A DNA stretch of 64,000 nucleotides, taken from Cesiribacter andamanensis AMV16. GTDB taxonomy: Bacteria; Bacteroidota; Bacteroidia; Cytophagales; Cyclobacteriaceae. The notes under the pieces were generated by a model. That model searched no databases. It was not told the DNA's origin and saw only the letters and a program-made list of their open reading frames with translations. A program made the position numbers and the translations under genes. The stretch lies in NCBI RefSeq assembly GCF_000348925.1, contig NZ_AODQ01000002.1:33960-97959 (forward strand), given 5' to 3'. Positions 47,148-56,882 of this stretch are shown piece by piece (the stretch's first letter is position 1; each line of letters begins with the position of its first letter).

Positions 47148-47876
47148 TTAAGGGGTGTGCTTTTTCAATAATTCAAGGGTGTGCATCAGCAGCTGGATGT
47201 CGCCCCACTGCTGGTGGCCCGGAACTACATAACGAAGCCTGGGGTACTTTGTGTAAAGCTGCCGGATGGTGGTAGGCCAGGCGGCCAGATCGGCATCCGC
47301 TACATTGCCCATGCTGGTGGCCTCTTTGCTCTTGACCAGGCAGCCACCAAAGAGCAGTTGCTGAGCCGGCAGCCACACTACCTGGTTATCGGCCGTGTGC
47401 CCCCTTCCGGGAAAGAAAATCTCGGCGTTTAGCCCTGCCATGGCCAGGGTAGTATCCCGTTCATGGGCAATGCCCTGCAGGCGGCGGCCCTGCGCCTGAC
47501 TGAGAGCTGCAGTCTCCTGTGAAAAGACCAGCGGAATGCCATGCCGCTGCATTACCTGATACCCCGCCGTACGATCGGCATGTGAATGGGTCACCACACA
47601 GTAGCCAATGGGCTTTTTTATCTCATTGGCTACCCATTGTACCAGTTGCTCGCTCTGCAGGCTGTCCCAAGGGGTATCAATCAGCAGCACGCTGGTATCG
47701 CCCACCACAATAAGGCCGTTGGAGGGAAACGGCGTGCCCCCATAGAGCTGGTAAGAGATGTGGACAAATACCCCCTTGCTGTGCGGCTGTACCTCCAGCT
47801 CGGGTTGAAAGGTTTGGGCCTGAGCAGAAAAGCTGTAGGCCAGAAGCAGAAGAAAAGAAATAAGAACGTTATGCAT
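47148..47876 (-). CDS. Subclass B1 metallo-beta-lactamase homologue
   Basis: This 242-aa protein has a signal peptide (residues about 1-20, cleaved after AQA). All six zinc ligands of subclass B1 are in place: H97, H99 and D101 (THSHADR), H160 (GHTADN), C179 (GGCLVKS) and H221 (VPGHQQ). The Lys in GGCLVKS (K182) is the usual substrate-carboxylate contact. Enzymes of this group hydrolyse penicillins, cephalosporins and carbapenems in the periplasm using two zinc ions. The gene is in an operon with the aldehyde dehydrogenase and has no neighbouring insertion sequence, so it looks chromosomal. Activity is inferred from motifs only; no resistance data exist here. Confidence 0.88.
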   Translation of the reverse strand: MHNVLISFLLLLAYSFSAQAQTFQPELEVQPHSKGVFVHISYQLYGGTPFPSNGLIVVGDTSVLLIDTPWDSLQSEQLVQWVANEIKKPIGYCVVTHSHADRTAGYQVMQRHGIPLVFSQETAALSQAQGRRLQGIAHERDTTLAMAGLNAEIFFPGRGHTADNQVVWLPAQQLLFGGCLVKSKEATSMGNVADADLAAWPTTIRQLYTKYPRLRYVVPGHQQWGDIQLLMHTLELLKKHTP

Positions 47877-47910
47877 ACACAGACAAGTTCAGCAAAAAAG
47901 AGCGCTTACG

Positions 47911-49149
47911 CTATCCAAACAACACTTTAAAATAAAAACGGGGATCCTTTAACTGCTGGCGCACGTCCAGATCGGTGAGCATGCAGCTGATGGTCTGGCG
48001 CAGGGTTTCGTTGGCGGTAGCTTTGTTGACCACCAGACTGAAAAGCCAGGGGTAGTTCAGCAGGTCCTGCAAGGTTTTGCTTAGGCGCAGCTCTTTCCAG
48101 AGACGGTTGTAGATGGCCGCATCATAGCCCCGCAGAAATGCGGCATCCCAGCGGCCGGCTTCCAGCGCTTTTTGGGCCCATTGGGCTGCCAGCTCACCAC
48201 TGGCCAGGGCATTGCCGATGCCCTCGCCCGTAAAGGGGTCGATCAGGGAGGCGGCATCCCCCACCAGCAGAAAGCAGTCGCCGCTGATGCTGCGTTTTTT
48301 GGAGCCCAACGGCAGGCCAAATCCTTTAACCTCCTCCAGCGGACGGGCCCCTCTAAAGCGCTCCCGCAGCTGCGGGTCTTCGGCAATCAGCTGCAGCATG
48401 GCCCTGCGCAGGTTTACTCCCTTTTTGGCCACTACATCGCTGCGCATGCCTACGCCCACATTGGCCCTGCCTCCCGGCAGGGGAAAGATCCAGAAATAGC
48501 CTGGCAGAAATTCTTTCAGAAAATGCAGCTCGATGTGCCCATCGGCATGCAGGCCTTCAACCCCCTGGTAATAGCAGCGAATGCCGGCTACATAATGCTT
48601 TTTGTCGGGCTGCAGGCCGGCCAGTGCTTTGGCCTGGCGGGAGTGCGCCCCATTGGCAAAAATTGCCAGCCTGGCCTGCACGATAACCTGCCCGGCCTTA
48701 TCCTTCAGAATTACCTGATCGGCGGACTGCCGTTCCCACTGCTCCAGCTCTACCCCCTCCAGCACCTCAATGAGGGGGTGCGCCTTGCATTGCTCCATCA
48801 GAAAATTATCAAACCAGAGGCGGGTAGCCACATAGCCGGGCGGACGGGCATCGGGCTGGTGACGGTCTACAAAGGGTACATCCAGCACCTGCCGGTTAGG
48901 GGCTACAAAACGGGCACCCCAGCTGGGCAGGGCCTCCCGGCTGCCGGCCAGCTGCTCTTTAAGCGCAGGGTTCAGGCGGTTGAGCATGGCTACCGACCAG
49001 CCGCTGAGCCCGTCGCCACAGATCTTGTCTCTTGGAAAAACGGCCTTGTCAACCAGCAGGGAGGGGATGCCGGCTTTGGCCAGAAACAGGGCCGTGGCGC
49101 AGCCGCCCGGACCGGCCCCTACTATACAGATGTCTTTTTGGTACAGCAC
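47911..49149 (-). CDS. Geranylgeranyl-reductase-like FAD-dependent oxidoreductase
   Basis: The protein begins with an FAD-binding Rossmann motif (IVGAGPGGCATALF) and has KICGDGLSGWS, typical of the geranylgeranyl reductase family. VGDAASLIDPFTGEGIGNALASG near the middle is the second FAD site. Members reduce isoprenoid double bonds or modify lipids. GTG at 49149 (412 aa) starts just before the Rossmann motif; the frame is open to ATG 49200, which would add 17 residues without family resemblance. It is upstream of the metallo-beta-lactamase on the same strand but 34 bp away, so they may share an mRNA. Confidence 0.85.
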   Translation of the reverse strand: MLYQKDICIVGAGPGGCATALFLAKAGIPSLLVDKAVFPRDKICGDGLSGWSVAMLNRLNPALKEQLAGSREALPSWGARFVAPNRQVLDVPFVDRHQPDARPPGYVATRLWFDNFLMEQCKAHPLIEVLEGVELEQWERQSADQVILKDKAGQVIVQARLAIFANGAHSRQAKALAGLQPDKKHYVAGIRCYYQGVEGLHADGHIELHFLKEFLPGYFWIFPLPGGRANVGVGMRSDVVAKKGVNLRRAMLQLIAEDPQLRERFRGARPLEEVKGFGLPLGSKKRSISGDCFLLVGDAASLIDPFTGEGIGNALASGELAAQWAQKALEAGRWDAAFLRGYDAAIYNRLWKELRLSKTLQDLLNYPWLFSLVVNKATANETLRQTISCMLTDLDVRQQLKDPRFYFKVLFG

Positions 49150-49200
49150 AATAGTCCAAAATAGTAGAAAATTCCGGCAGCAATCAACTGCCCCGGGCAT

Positions 49201-49751
49201 CTCTCCGACAGGCCCTGGCTACATGGCTTCACCCTCCCGCTGGCTACCCTTGCCAGTTGAGGCAGCAGGCTCGAAGGACGGAGTTGCAAGGGGGTTTTTA
49301 ATGATTTTTTAATAAATGTGGAAATTTTCCCCATTCGCTTCGACTTTTAGCGCCTAAGTCCCGTACTTTTTAGTAGCAAACCCCTCTAATCAGCTTTTTG
49401 GAGCAGCCATCTGCTTCCTGTGCAGGGGTCAGGCGAAATCGCTGGCCTTTGTATGTCCGTACAGCCAGCGCACTGTACTGTTGGCAGGGGTCCGCTGCTA
49501 CACCCTGTACTTTCTCCCCTCAGCCCTGGCCCGGCGGGAGCGCTACTTCCGGCCAGGCACCAACGCCTGATTTTTTGGGCAGAAACCTTTCAAAGGATTC
49601 CGTTACGGGGCATTCGCACCCTGGCTGCAGGCAACGAAGTGCTGCAGCAGCACCCCCCTGCGGCCTGCCAACAGCGGCGGGCAACCGGCCCCTGCTGCGG
49701 CGCATGTACCCTTGTGAAACCATAAAAATAGCGATCTACTCCACCTACAGC
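49201..49751. other. 551-bp region upstream of the RND efflux operon
   Basis: The left part (49290-49320) is AT-rich and the right part (49400-49730) is GC-rich. An open frame runs through 49398-49751 in phase with the membrane fusion protein gene, but its residues are rich in Pro, Cys and Arg and lack a signal peptide, so it is not counted as part of the gene. No clear TAnnTTTG box was found. Confidence 0.6.
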
Positions 49752-50891
49752 ATGAACTATACCCCCTATACGTCCCTTTCTCTTCTGCAGACACTTGTTC
49801 TGTTGCTGCTAATGGCCGCCTGTACTGCTGATGGAAAGACCGACAGCAAAGCAGCTCCTCAGAAAGCTCTGCCCGTAACCCGGGTGATGGCAACCGATAC
49901 CGTGCTTCACCGCGAATATGTGGCGGACATACAAGCCCTGCGCAATGTGGAGCTCCGGGCCCGGGTAGAAGGATTTCTGGAAAAGATCTATGTAGATGAG
50001 GGCCAGCCGGTAAAAAAAGGCCAGCTCCTGTTTCGGCTCAATGATGAAGAATACCGCGCAGAAGTAGCCAAAGCAACTGCCAATCTGGAAAGCGCCGTTG
50101 CCGAATCCAAAGCCCGGGAGCTGGAAGTAGAGCGGCTAAAAACGCTTGTCGAAAAAAAGGTGATCGCCGAATCGGAATTGAAAGTGGCCCAGGCCCGTCT
50201 CAAAGCCACCCATGCCAGAATAGAGGAAGCCCGTTCGGCCCAAACCAACGCACAGCAGCGGCTTTCCTACACCAGCATACGGGCGCCCTTTGATGGCATC
50301 ATCGACCGCATCCCCTTTAAAATGGGCAGCCTTATTAACCATGGTACGCTGCTCACTACAGTGTCGGATGTAAGCGGGGTATATGTATACTTTAATGTAT
50401 CGGAGGGCGAATACCTGGAGCATGTAAAATCCAGGCTCACTGAAGAGGAGCAGCAGTCTACCAGCGTAAACCTGGTGCTGGCCGATGGCACCCTCTATGC
50501 ACATGCGGGCAGCATTGAAACCATGCAGGGCGAGTTTCAGGCAAGTACAGGATCCATTGCCTTCAGGGCCCGCTTTCCTAACCCCAATGCCCTGCTAAAA
50601 CATGGCGCCACCGGCAAGGTACGCATGGCCAGCCGCATTGAGGGGGCCCTGCTGGTGCCGCAGAAATCTGTCTTTGAGATCCAGGATAAGTACTATGTAT
50701 TTACGGTGGACTCCGCCAACCTGGTGCACATGAAAAATTTTGTACCCCAGACCCGCCTGTCGCACTACTACATTGTGGCATCAGGCCTGCAGGCGGGTGA
50801 CAGGATTGTGTTTGAAGGCATACAGGAGATACAGGACGGGATGAAAATTGTGCCCAAACCAGTGGGAAAGGATAGTGTGGTAGCCCTGTAG
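49752..50891 (+). CDS. RND efflux periplasmic adaptor (membrane fusion protein)
   Basis: This 379-aa lipoprotein links an inner-membrane RND pump to an outer-membrane channel. The lipobox is LLLMAAC with the modified Cys near residue 22. The barrel-sandwich and hairpin domain has VRVEGFLEKIYVDEGQPVKKGQLLFRL-like features (residues about 60-95), a coiled coil from about 100 to 170 (ELEVERLKTLVEKKVIAES) and the beta-barrel start SYTSIRAPFDGIIDR. The start ATG at 49752 precedes the lipoprotein signal. It is the first gene of an operon with the pump and the outer-membrane factor. Confidence 0.92.
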   Translation: MNYTPYTSLSLLQTLVLLLLMAACTADGKTDSKAAPQKALPVTRVMATDTVLHREYVADIQALRNVELRARVEGFLEKIYVDEGQPVKKGQLLFRLNDEEYRAEVAKATANLESAVAESKARELEVERLKTLVEKKVIAESELKVAQARLKATHARIEEARSAQTNAQQRLSYTSIRAPFDGIIDRIPFKMGSLINHGTLLTTVSDVSGVYVYFNVSEGEYLEHVKSRLTEEEQQSTSVNLVLADGTLYAHAGSIETMQGEFQASTGSIAFRARFPNPNALLKHGATGKVRMASRIEGALLVPQKSVFEIQDKYYVFTVDSANLVHMKNFVPQTRLSHYYIVASGLQAGDRIVFEGIQEIQDGMKIVPKPVGKDSVVAL

Positions 50892-50949
50892 GGGGCGTGC
50901 CCGCTGCAGAACAGAAAATGGAATGAAGTGCTTGATTTAGACAAAACGC

Positions 50950-53900
50950 ATGTTTGATATATTTATACGCAGGCCGGTGCTTTCGCTGGTTATTTCGCTG
51001 ATCATTGTATTTCTGGGCGGGCTGGCCTTTATGCAGCTACCCATAGCCCAGTATCCCGATATTGCCCCCCCTTCGGTAAAAGTGCGGGCCAAGTACCGCG
51101 GGGCCAATGCCGAGGTGGGCGCCAAAACCGTGGCCGTGCCGCTGGAAAAAGCCATCAACGGCGTGCCGGGCATGACGCACATGTCTACCGTCACCAGCAA
51201 CAACGGGCGCATCCAGATAGAAGTAAACTTTGAGGTAGGCACCGACCCTGATCTGGCTGCCGTAAGCGTGCAAAACCGCGTAGCCACCGTGCTCAACGAC
51301 CTGCCACAGGTGGTGGTGGAGAATGGGGTCACCACCGAAAAAGAAGTAAACAGCCTGCTGCTCTACCTCAACATTGTCAGCACCGATACCACCCTGGATG
51401 AGAAGTTCATCTTCAACTTTGCCGACATCAACATCCTGCAGGAGCTGCGCCGCATTGAGGGGGTGGGTTTTGCCGAGATCGTAAGCGAAAAAGATTATAC
51501 CATCCGGGTGTGGCTGCGGCCCGACCGCATGACGGCCTACAACATTTCGGCCCAGGAAGTGGTGGAGGCCATCCGCAGCCAGAACATTGAGGCAGCCCCC
51601 GGCAAGGCCGGTGAAAGCTCCAACAAAAACCCCCAGATGCTGCAGTATGTGCTGCGCTATACCGGCAAGTTTAACCAGCCGCAGCAGTTCGAAAATCTGG
51701 TGCTGCGGGCCGATAGTGGGGGATCCATGCTGCGGCTGCGCGATGTAGCCACGGTGGAATTCAGCTCCAGCAATTTTGGCCGCATCTCCAAGAATAACGG
51801 CACCCCTGCAGCCTCCATCATGATCAACCAGCAGCCCGGCTCCAATGCCCGGGAGGTGATCCGCAAGGTAAAAGAAAAGATTGCCGACATTGAGCAATCG
51901 GCCTTTCCGCCCGGCATGAGCTACAACATCACCTATGATGTTTCCCGTTTTCTGGATGCCTCTATCGAAGAAGTGCTTAAAACCCTGGCCGAGGCCTATG
52001 TGCTGGTGTTTCTGGTGGTGTTTCTCTTTCTGCAGGACTGGCGCTCTACCCTTATTCCTGCCCTGGCCGTGCCCGTAGCCCTTATTGGCGCGCTCTTTTT
52101 TATGCAGCTGATGGGCTTTTCCATTAACCTGCTTACCCTGTTTGCCCTGGTACTGGCCATTGGCATTGTGGTGGATAATGCCATTGTGGTGGTAGAGGCG
52201 GTGCATGCCAAAATGGAGCACAAAAACCTCTCGCCCCGGGAGGCCACTTTTGAGGCCATGCGGGAAATTGGCGGGGCCATCATTGCCATAACCCTGGTGA
52301 TGTCGGCCGTATTTGTGCCGGTGGCCTTTCTGTCGGGCCCGGTGGGAATTTTCTACCGGCAGTTTTCGCTTACGCTGGCGGTGGCCATCGTTATTTCCGG
52401 GGTAAATGCGCTTACACTCACCCCTGCGCTCTGTGCCCTGCTGCTGCGCAATGAGCACGGCAAAAAAAGAAAAAGGGGCTGATGCAGCGTTTTTATGCCA
52501 AATTCAACAAGGGATATGATGGGCTGGCCAACCGCTACCAGGGTCTGATTGGTTACGTAGCCGGCCGCAAGCTCATTACCCTGGGCCTGCTGCTCTTATT
52601 TTTTGTGGGTACCTGGGGCATACAGGCCATTCTGCCCAGCGGCTTTATTCCCGCCGAAGATCAGGGGGTGATCTACATTGATGTGACCACCCCTGCCGGT
52701 GCTACCGTAGAGCGTACCGAGCAGGTGCTGGATGCCATACAGCAGCAGACCAGGGAGCTGGAGGTGGTGGAAGCCATCTCTACCCTGGCCGGCTATAGCA
52801 TGGTCAATGGCGTATCGGGCGCCTCCTACGGCATGGGCATGATTAGCCTCAAACCCTGGCACAAGCGCGATGAAGGGGTAGACGAGATCATACGCCAGCT
52901 GCAGGAAAAGACCAGCGGCATTACCGATGCCCGGATCGAATTTTCTACCCCACCCACCGTGCCGGGCTTTGGCAATGCCAGCGGCTTTGACCTGCGCATC
53001 CTGGACCGCACCGGCGGGGATGATCTGCAGCGGCTGGGCCAATTAAGCCAGGAATTTATTCAGGCGCTGGAAGAAGCACCCGAGATCCGAAGCGCCTATA
53101 CCAATTACGACGCCAACTTTCCGCAATACCTGATTCATGTAGACCAGGAGATGGCTGCCAAAAAAGGGGTCACCATCCAGAATGCCATGGGTACGCTTGA
53201 GACTCTGATGGGCGGCCGGCTTACCTCTGATTTTCTGCGCTTTGGCCAGATGTATGATGTAATGGTGCAGGCCCATCCCGACTACCGCGCCAAGCCCGAA
53301 GACCTGCTGCACCTGCATGTAAAGAACAATAAAGGGGAAATGGTCCCCCTCTCTACCTTTGTGCGCCTGGAGCGGATGTACGGCCCCGAGCAGCTAACCC
53401 GCTACAATATGTACACCGCTGCCCGCATAGGGGGTACCGTAGCGCCCGGCTACAGTACGGGTGATGCCATAGAAGCCGTACAGCGGGTAGCCAGCCAGAC
53501 CCTGCCCCGTGGCTTTGGCTTCGACTGGGCCGGCATGACGCGGGAAGAAGTAAAATCGGGCGACCAGGCCCTGTGGATCTTCCTGATCTGCCTGCTGTTT
53601 GTGTACCTGCTGCTGGCCGCCCAGTACGAGAGCTTTCTGCTTCCCCTGCCGGTCATTCTCTCACTGCCTACCGGTATTTTCGGTGCTTTTCTGGCCCTGC
53701 AGCTGTTTGGGCTGCAGAATAACATCTATGCTCAGGTTGCCCTGATCATGCTCATTGGCATACTGGGCAAGAATGCCATCCTCATTATAGAATTTGCCAT
53801 ACAGCGCCGGCAGGAAGGGCTGTCGGTGATGCAGGCGGCCCTGGAGGGCTCGGTGGCCCGGCTGCGGCCCATTCTCATGACGTCTTTTGCCTTTATTGCC

Positions 53901-54125
53901 GGCCTGATACCCCTTTGCATTGCTACGGGGGCAGGCGCCATGGGCAACCGCTCCATTGGTACGGCGGCGGCAGGCGGCATGCTCATCGGGACCATTTTTG
54001 GCCTTATTCTTATTCCCGGCCTCTATGTGATCTTCGCCCAGATGGGCAGCCGCGCAGAGCAGACACGAAAAGATAAACAGGAGAAGGCCATTAACGCTCC
54101 GGAAATTCCCTTCTCCAACAATTAA
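50950..54125 (+). CDS. RND multidrug efflux permease (HAE1 family), frameshifted
   Basis: Read across one frameshift, the protein has 1058 aa, the standard length for AcrB-like pumps, with two sets of membrane segments and periplasmic loops. The N-terminal IRRPVLSLVISLIIVFLGG and FMQLPIAQYPDIAPP are family landmarks, and the second half begins MQRFYAKFNKG. Restoring an eighth A to the A7 run at 52462-52468 joins the frames near residue 510, just after the LTPALCALLL segment. The proton-relay aspartate pair reads VDNAIV, so the second Asp is Asn; the relay Lys is present in LGKNAILIIEFA. It should export drugs with the adaptor and the TolC-like factor. Confidence 0.9.
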
Positions 54126-54139
54126 GCCCCCATTTTCTT

Positions 54140-55565
54140 ATGCTGATAAAACGTTGCCTCTATTTCTTGTCTTCCCTGCTGCTCCTCCCCCTGCTGCTGC
54201 AAAGTTGCAAGCCGGCAGAGGCACCTCCCATGCCTCCGCTGCAGCAGCCACCCTCTACCTATAGTGGCAGCGCTGATACCAGCAGCATGGCCACTATTCC
54301 CTGGAATGATTTTTTTGCCGACCCCCATCTGCTGGCCCTCCTGGATACAGCCCTTACCAACAACCTGGATCTGCTCATGGCCTTGCAACGGGTAGAGGTG
54401 GCCCAGGCCGAGTTTCAGCGGCAGCGCGGCGCCCTGCTTCCTGCCGTGCAGGCACGCATAACAGCCAATGTGGGCAACCTCAACAACCAGATGAACGGCA
54501 ACCCCACCCCCGACCGCACCATCCAGAACCTGAATCACAACTATTTTGTGGGGCTTCAGAGCAGCTGGGAGGCCGATATCTGGGGACGCCTGCGCAAGCT
54601 GCGCCGGGCGGCCTACCTGCGCTACCTGGCCAGCGACATGGGCCGGCAACTGGTGCGCACCTCGCTGATTGCCGAAGTATCGCGCCACTACTATGAGCTG
54701 CTGACGCTGGATAATGAGCTTAGCATTGTGCAGAAGAACATTGAACTGCAGGAAACCGCCCTGGAGTGATCAAGATCCAGAAAGCCGCCGGCCGGGCCAC
54801 CGAGCTGGCCGTGCAGCAGTTTACAGCCCAGCTGCTGAGCACCCGCGCCCTGGAGGCCAACATCCGGCAGCGCATCACCGAGCGCGAAAACGGGCTGAAT
54901 GGGCTGCTGGGGCGCTATACCGGCCCCATCAGCCGCGGGGCTTCCATACTGGACCAACCCCTGCCGCCCAACATCCGGGCGGGGGTGCCCTCCGGCCTGC
55001 TGCTGCGCCGGCCCGACATTATGGAAGCTGAGCTGCAGCTGGCCGCCGCCCGGGCCGATATTGCAGCCGCCCGGGCAGCTTTTTTACCCTCGCTTATCAT
55101 CTCGCCTTATGCCGGTCTCAATGCCACCAGCGCTTCCCTGCTCCTTCAAACCCCGCAATCCATTGCCATTGGCGCCTGGGCAGCCTGATTGCCCCCATCC
55201 TGAACCGGCGGGAGATCAAGGCCAACTACAGCCGTAACCAGGCCCGGGGCATAGAAGCGGTCTATAACTACCAGCGGGCAATTCTGGAAAGCTACCTGGA
55301 GGTGCACACCGGCCTGGCCCGTATCCAGAATTATGAGCGCATGTATGGGCTAAAAGAAAAGGAAGTAGCGGTGCTGCAAAACGCCGTAGCTACAGCCAAT
55401 GACCTGTATACGACTGGCTATGCCTCCTACCTGGAGGTAATTACGGCCCAGCGCGGGGTGCTGGAAGCCGAGCTGGAGCTGGCCAACATCCGCAAAGAGA
55501 TCTTTCTGTCCGTCATAGAGCTTTACCGGGCCCTGGGCGGCGGCTGGAAGGCAGATCACTCCTAA
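54140..55565 (+). CDS. TolC-like outer-membrane factor (NodT family), two frameshifts
   Basis: The channel component should be 475 aa, but the sequence is broken twice. At 54766 the frame stops after ETALE; adding one G gives LEVIKIQKAAGR and opens the second frame. At 55178-55180, IGAWAA ends the second frame; adding one G gives IGAWGSLIAPILNRREI and opens the third. A lipobox (LLLPLLLQSC) and two copies of the outer-membrane efflux domain, with LLRRPDIMEAELQLAAARADI and YLEVITAQRGVLEAELEL, fit the NodT family. It is 15 bp behind the pump gene. Confidence 0.85.
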
Positions 55566-55689
55566 GAACCAGCCGCCTGCACACAGAGGCAGAGCCTGTT
55601 TTATTTGATTCATCTTTTGCCTATATTACTAGCACGCATGGGGGCTACCCCATGTGCTTTCCCCTGTGCCACCAAGTCCTCCAACCTGC

Positions 55690-56139
55690 ATGAAGGTAGC
55701 CAACCCCCTTAACACGCTCTCGGCCTACAGTAGCTGGGGCCTTTTGCTCATTCGGCTGGCCTTTGGCTTCCAGCTGATCATGGGCACACAGGATAATGTA
55801 TTTAGCTGGGAGCGCATGCTGGAGTTTCGGGATTTTCTGGAGGCGCAGGGCATGCCCTACCCCCTGCTGGCGGCGCATGTTTCGGTATATGCTCAGTTTG
55901 GTGCCGGCATTTTATGGGTGCTGGGCCTGTTTACCCGCTGGGCGGCCCTGGTCATGGTCATTAACTTTATAGTGGCCCTGCTGCTGGTGCATGTGGGCCT
56001 GCCCTATGAGCAGAATATCCTGGCCATCAACCTGCTGGCCGTTTCGTGCTGCCTGCTGCTGACAGGCCCCGGCCGCCTGTCACTGGATGCGCGCCTGCTC
56101 AGGCAACCCTCGTCAAAAGAAGCAATTTTGGCCCCATAG
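55690..56139 (+). CDS. DoxX family membrane protein
   Basis: This 149-aa protein has four hydrophobic segments. LLLIRLAFGFQLIMGTQDNVF and GAGILWVLGLFTRWAALVMVINFIVALLLVH match DoxX proteins, which are related to quinol oxidase subunits and often linked to redox stress. The start ATG at 55690 begins the conserved N-terminus; the open frame to 55654 looks non-coding. It follows the outer-membrane factor by 124 bp and may or may not share its mRNA. Confidence 0.85.
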   Translation: MKVANPLNTLSAYSSWGLLLIRLAFGFQLIMGTQDNVFSWERMLEFRDFLEAQGMPYPLLAAHVSVYAQFGAGILWVLGLFTRWAALVMVINFIVALLLVHVGLPYEQNILAINLLAVSCCLLLTGPGRLSLDARLLRQPSSKEAILAP

Positions 56140-56238
56140 GGATCAAAACAAATTATCTTCTTACTACTTTATATATCAGGCAGCAGATCTGCTGTACTTT
56201 TCGGGATTTCCATTTCTTCTTTTGGCTGAATTTTTCGT

Positions 56239-56277
56239 AAATATGTTATGCATGCATAACATATTTTTTTATCTTTG
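56239..56277 (+). promoter_or_regulatory. MarR-type operator and promoter
   Basis: A perfect palindrome of 28 bp lies at 56239-56266, centred on ATGCATGCAT. A TATCTTTG box at 56270-56277 matches TAnnTTTG. The palindrome sits where the upstream promoter element should be, so a bound repressor would block RNA polymerase. It lies 64-75 bp upstream of the MarR gene start and is probably the site of autoregulation. Confidence 0.75.
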
Positions 56278-56340
56278 ACAGGCAGGCGGCCCAATGCACT
56301 CCATTTCAAACGGTTGCAGCAGTTGCCACCCCAACAGCCT

Positions 56341-56775
56341 ATGAAGCGAGAAGAAACCGTAGACTATAATATCAAAGCAGCCTGGCATGCCATTGCGCGC
56401 ATGTATAATCAGGAAGCGGTAAAGCACGACATTACCACTTCCATTGGCTTTGTGCTGCTCAACATAGATGCCGAGCAGGGCACCCCGGCCACAAAAATAG
56501 CTCCCCTGCTGGGTCTGGAGGCACGTAGCCTTACCCGCATGCTCAAGAGCATGGAAGAAAAGGGGCTTATTTTTCGGCAGGCCGATCCGGTAGACCGGCG
56601 GCTGGTGCGCATTTTTCTGACCGAAGAAGGCAAGCGCAAAAAGGAAGTATCCCGCCGTACGGTAAAATCTTTTAACCAGGCAGTACAGGACACCATTCCC
56701 GCCGATAAGCTCAAATGCTTTTACGACGTCATCAACCAGATAAACCGCATTGTAGACGAACATAAGTTTAGTTAG
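56341..56775 (+). CDS. MarR family transcriptional regulator
   Basis: This 144-aa protein is a winged-helix dimeric repressor. The recognition region is TKIAPLLGLEARSLTRMLKSMEEKGLIFRQADPVDRRLVRIFLTEEG (about residues 53-100), a clear MarR signature with the wing DRR. The start ATG at 56341 leads to a normal MarR N-terminus; the frame extends to 56275, but that would overlap the promoter. It heads the beta-oxidation genes and has a perfect palindrome over its promoter, so it probably represses itself and the operon until a fatty acid or acyl-CoA binds. Confidence 0.9.
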   Translation: MKREETVDYNIKAAWHAIARMYNQEAVKHDITTSIGFVLLNIDAEQGTPATKIAPLLGLEARSLTRMLKSMEEKGLIFRQADPVDRRLVRIFLTEEGKRKKEVSRRTVKSFNQAVQDTIPADKLKCFYDVINQINRIVDEHKFS

Positions 56776-56862
56776 AGGTAAGAGGCAAGAAGCAATATGC
56801 AAGAAACAAAGCCGGTTTGCTGCTCTCATCTTACTTCTATCTTCTTACTTCTTACTTCCTAA
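56772..56862. repeat. Empty AGAAGTA-type inverted repeat between marR and fadJ-like gene
   Basis: The left arm starts at TTAGAGGTAAGAGGCAAGAAG and the right arm ends with CTTCTTACTTCTTACTTCCTAA; they are imperfect inverted repeats of each other made of heptad pieces. No gene is inside. The left end covers the MarR stop codon. Confidence 0.75.
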
Positions 56863-56882
56863 AAATAACTACCAAAATCTAT

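Noticed and set aside
49398..49751. N-terminal extension of the RND adaptor gene
   Set aside because: The added 118 residues are rich in Pro, Cys and Arg, and the lipoprotein signal begins only at ATG 49752.
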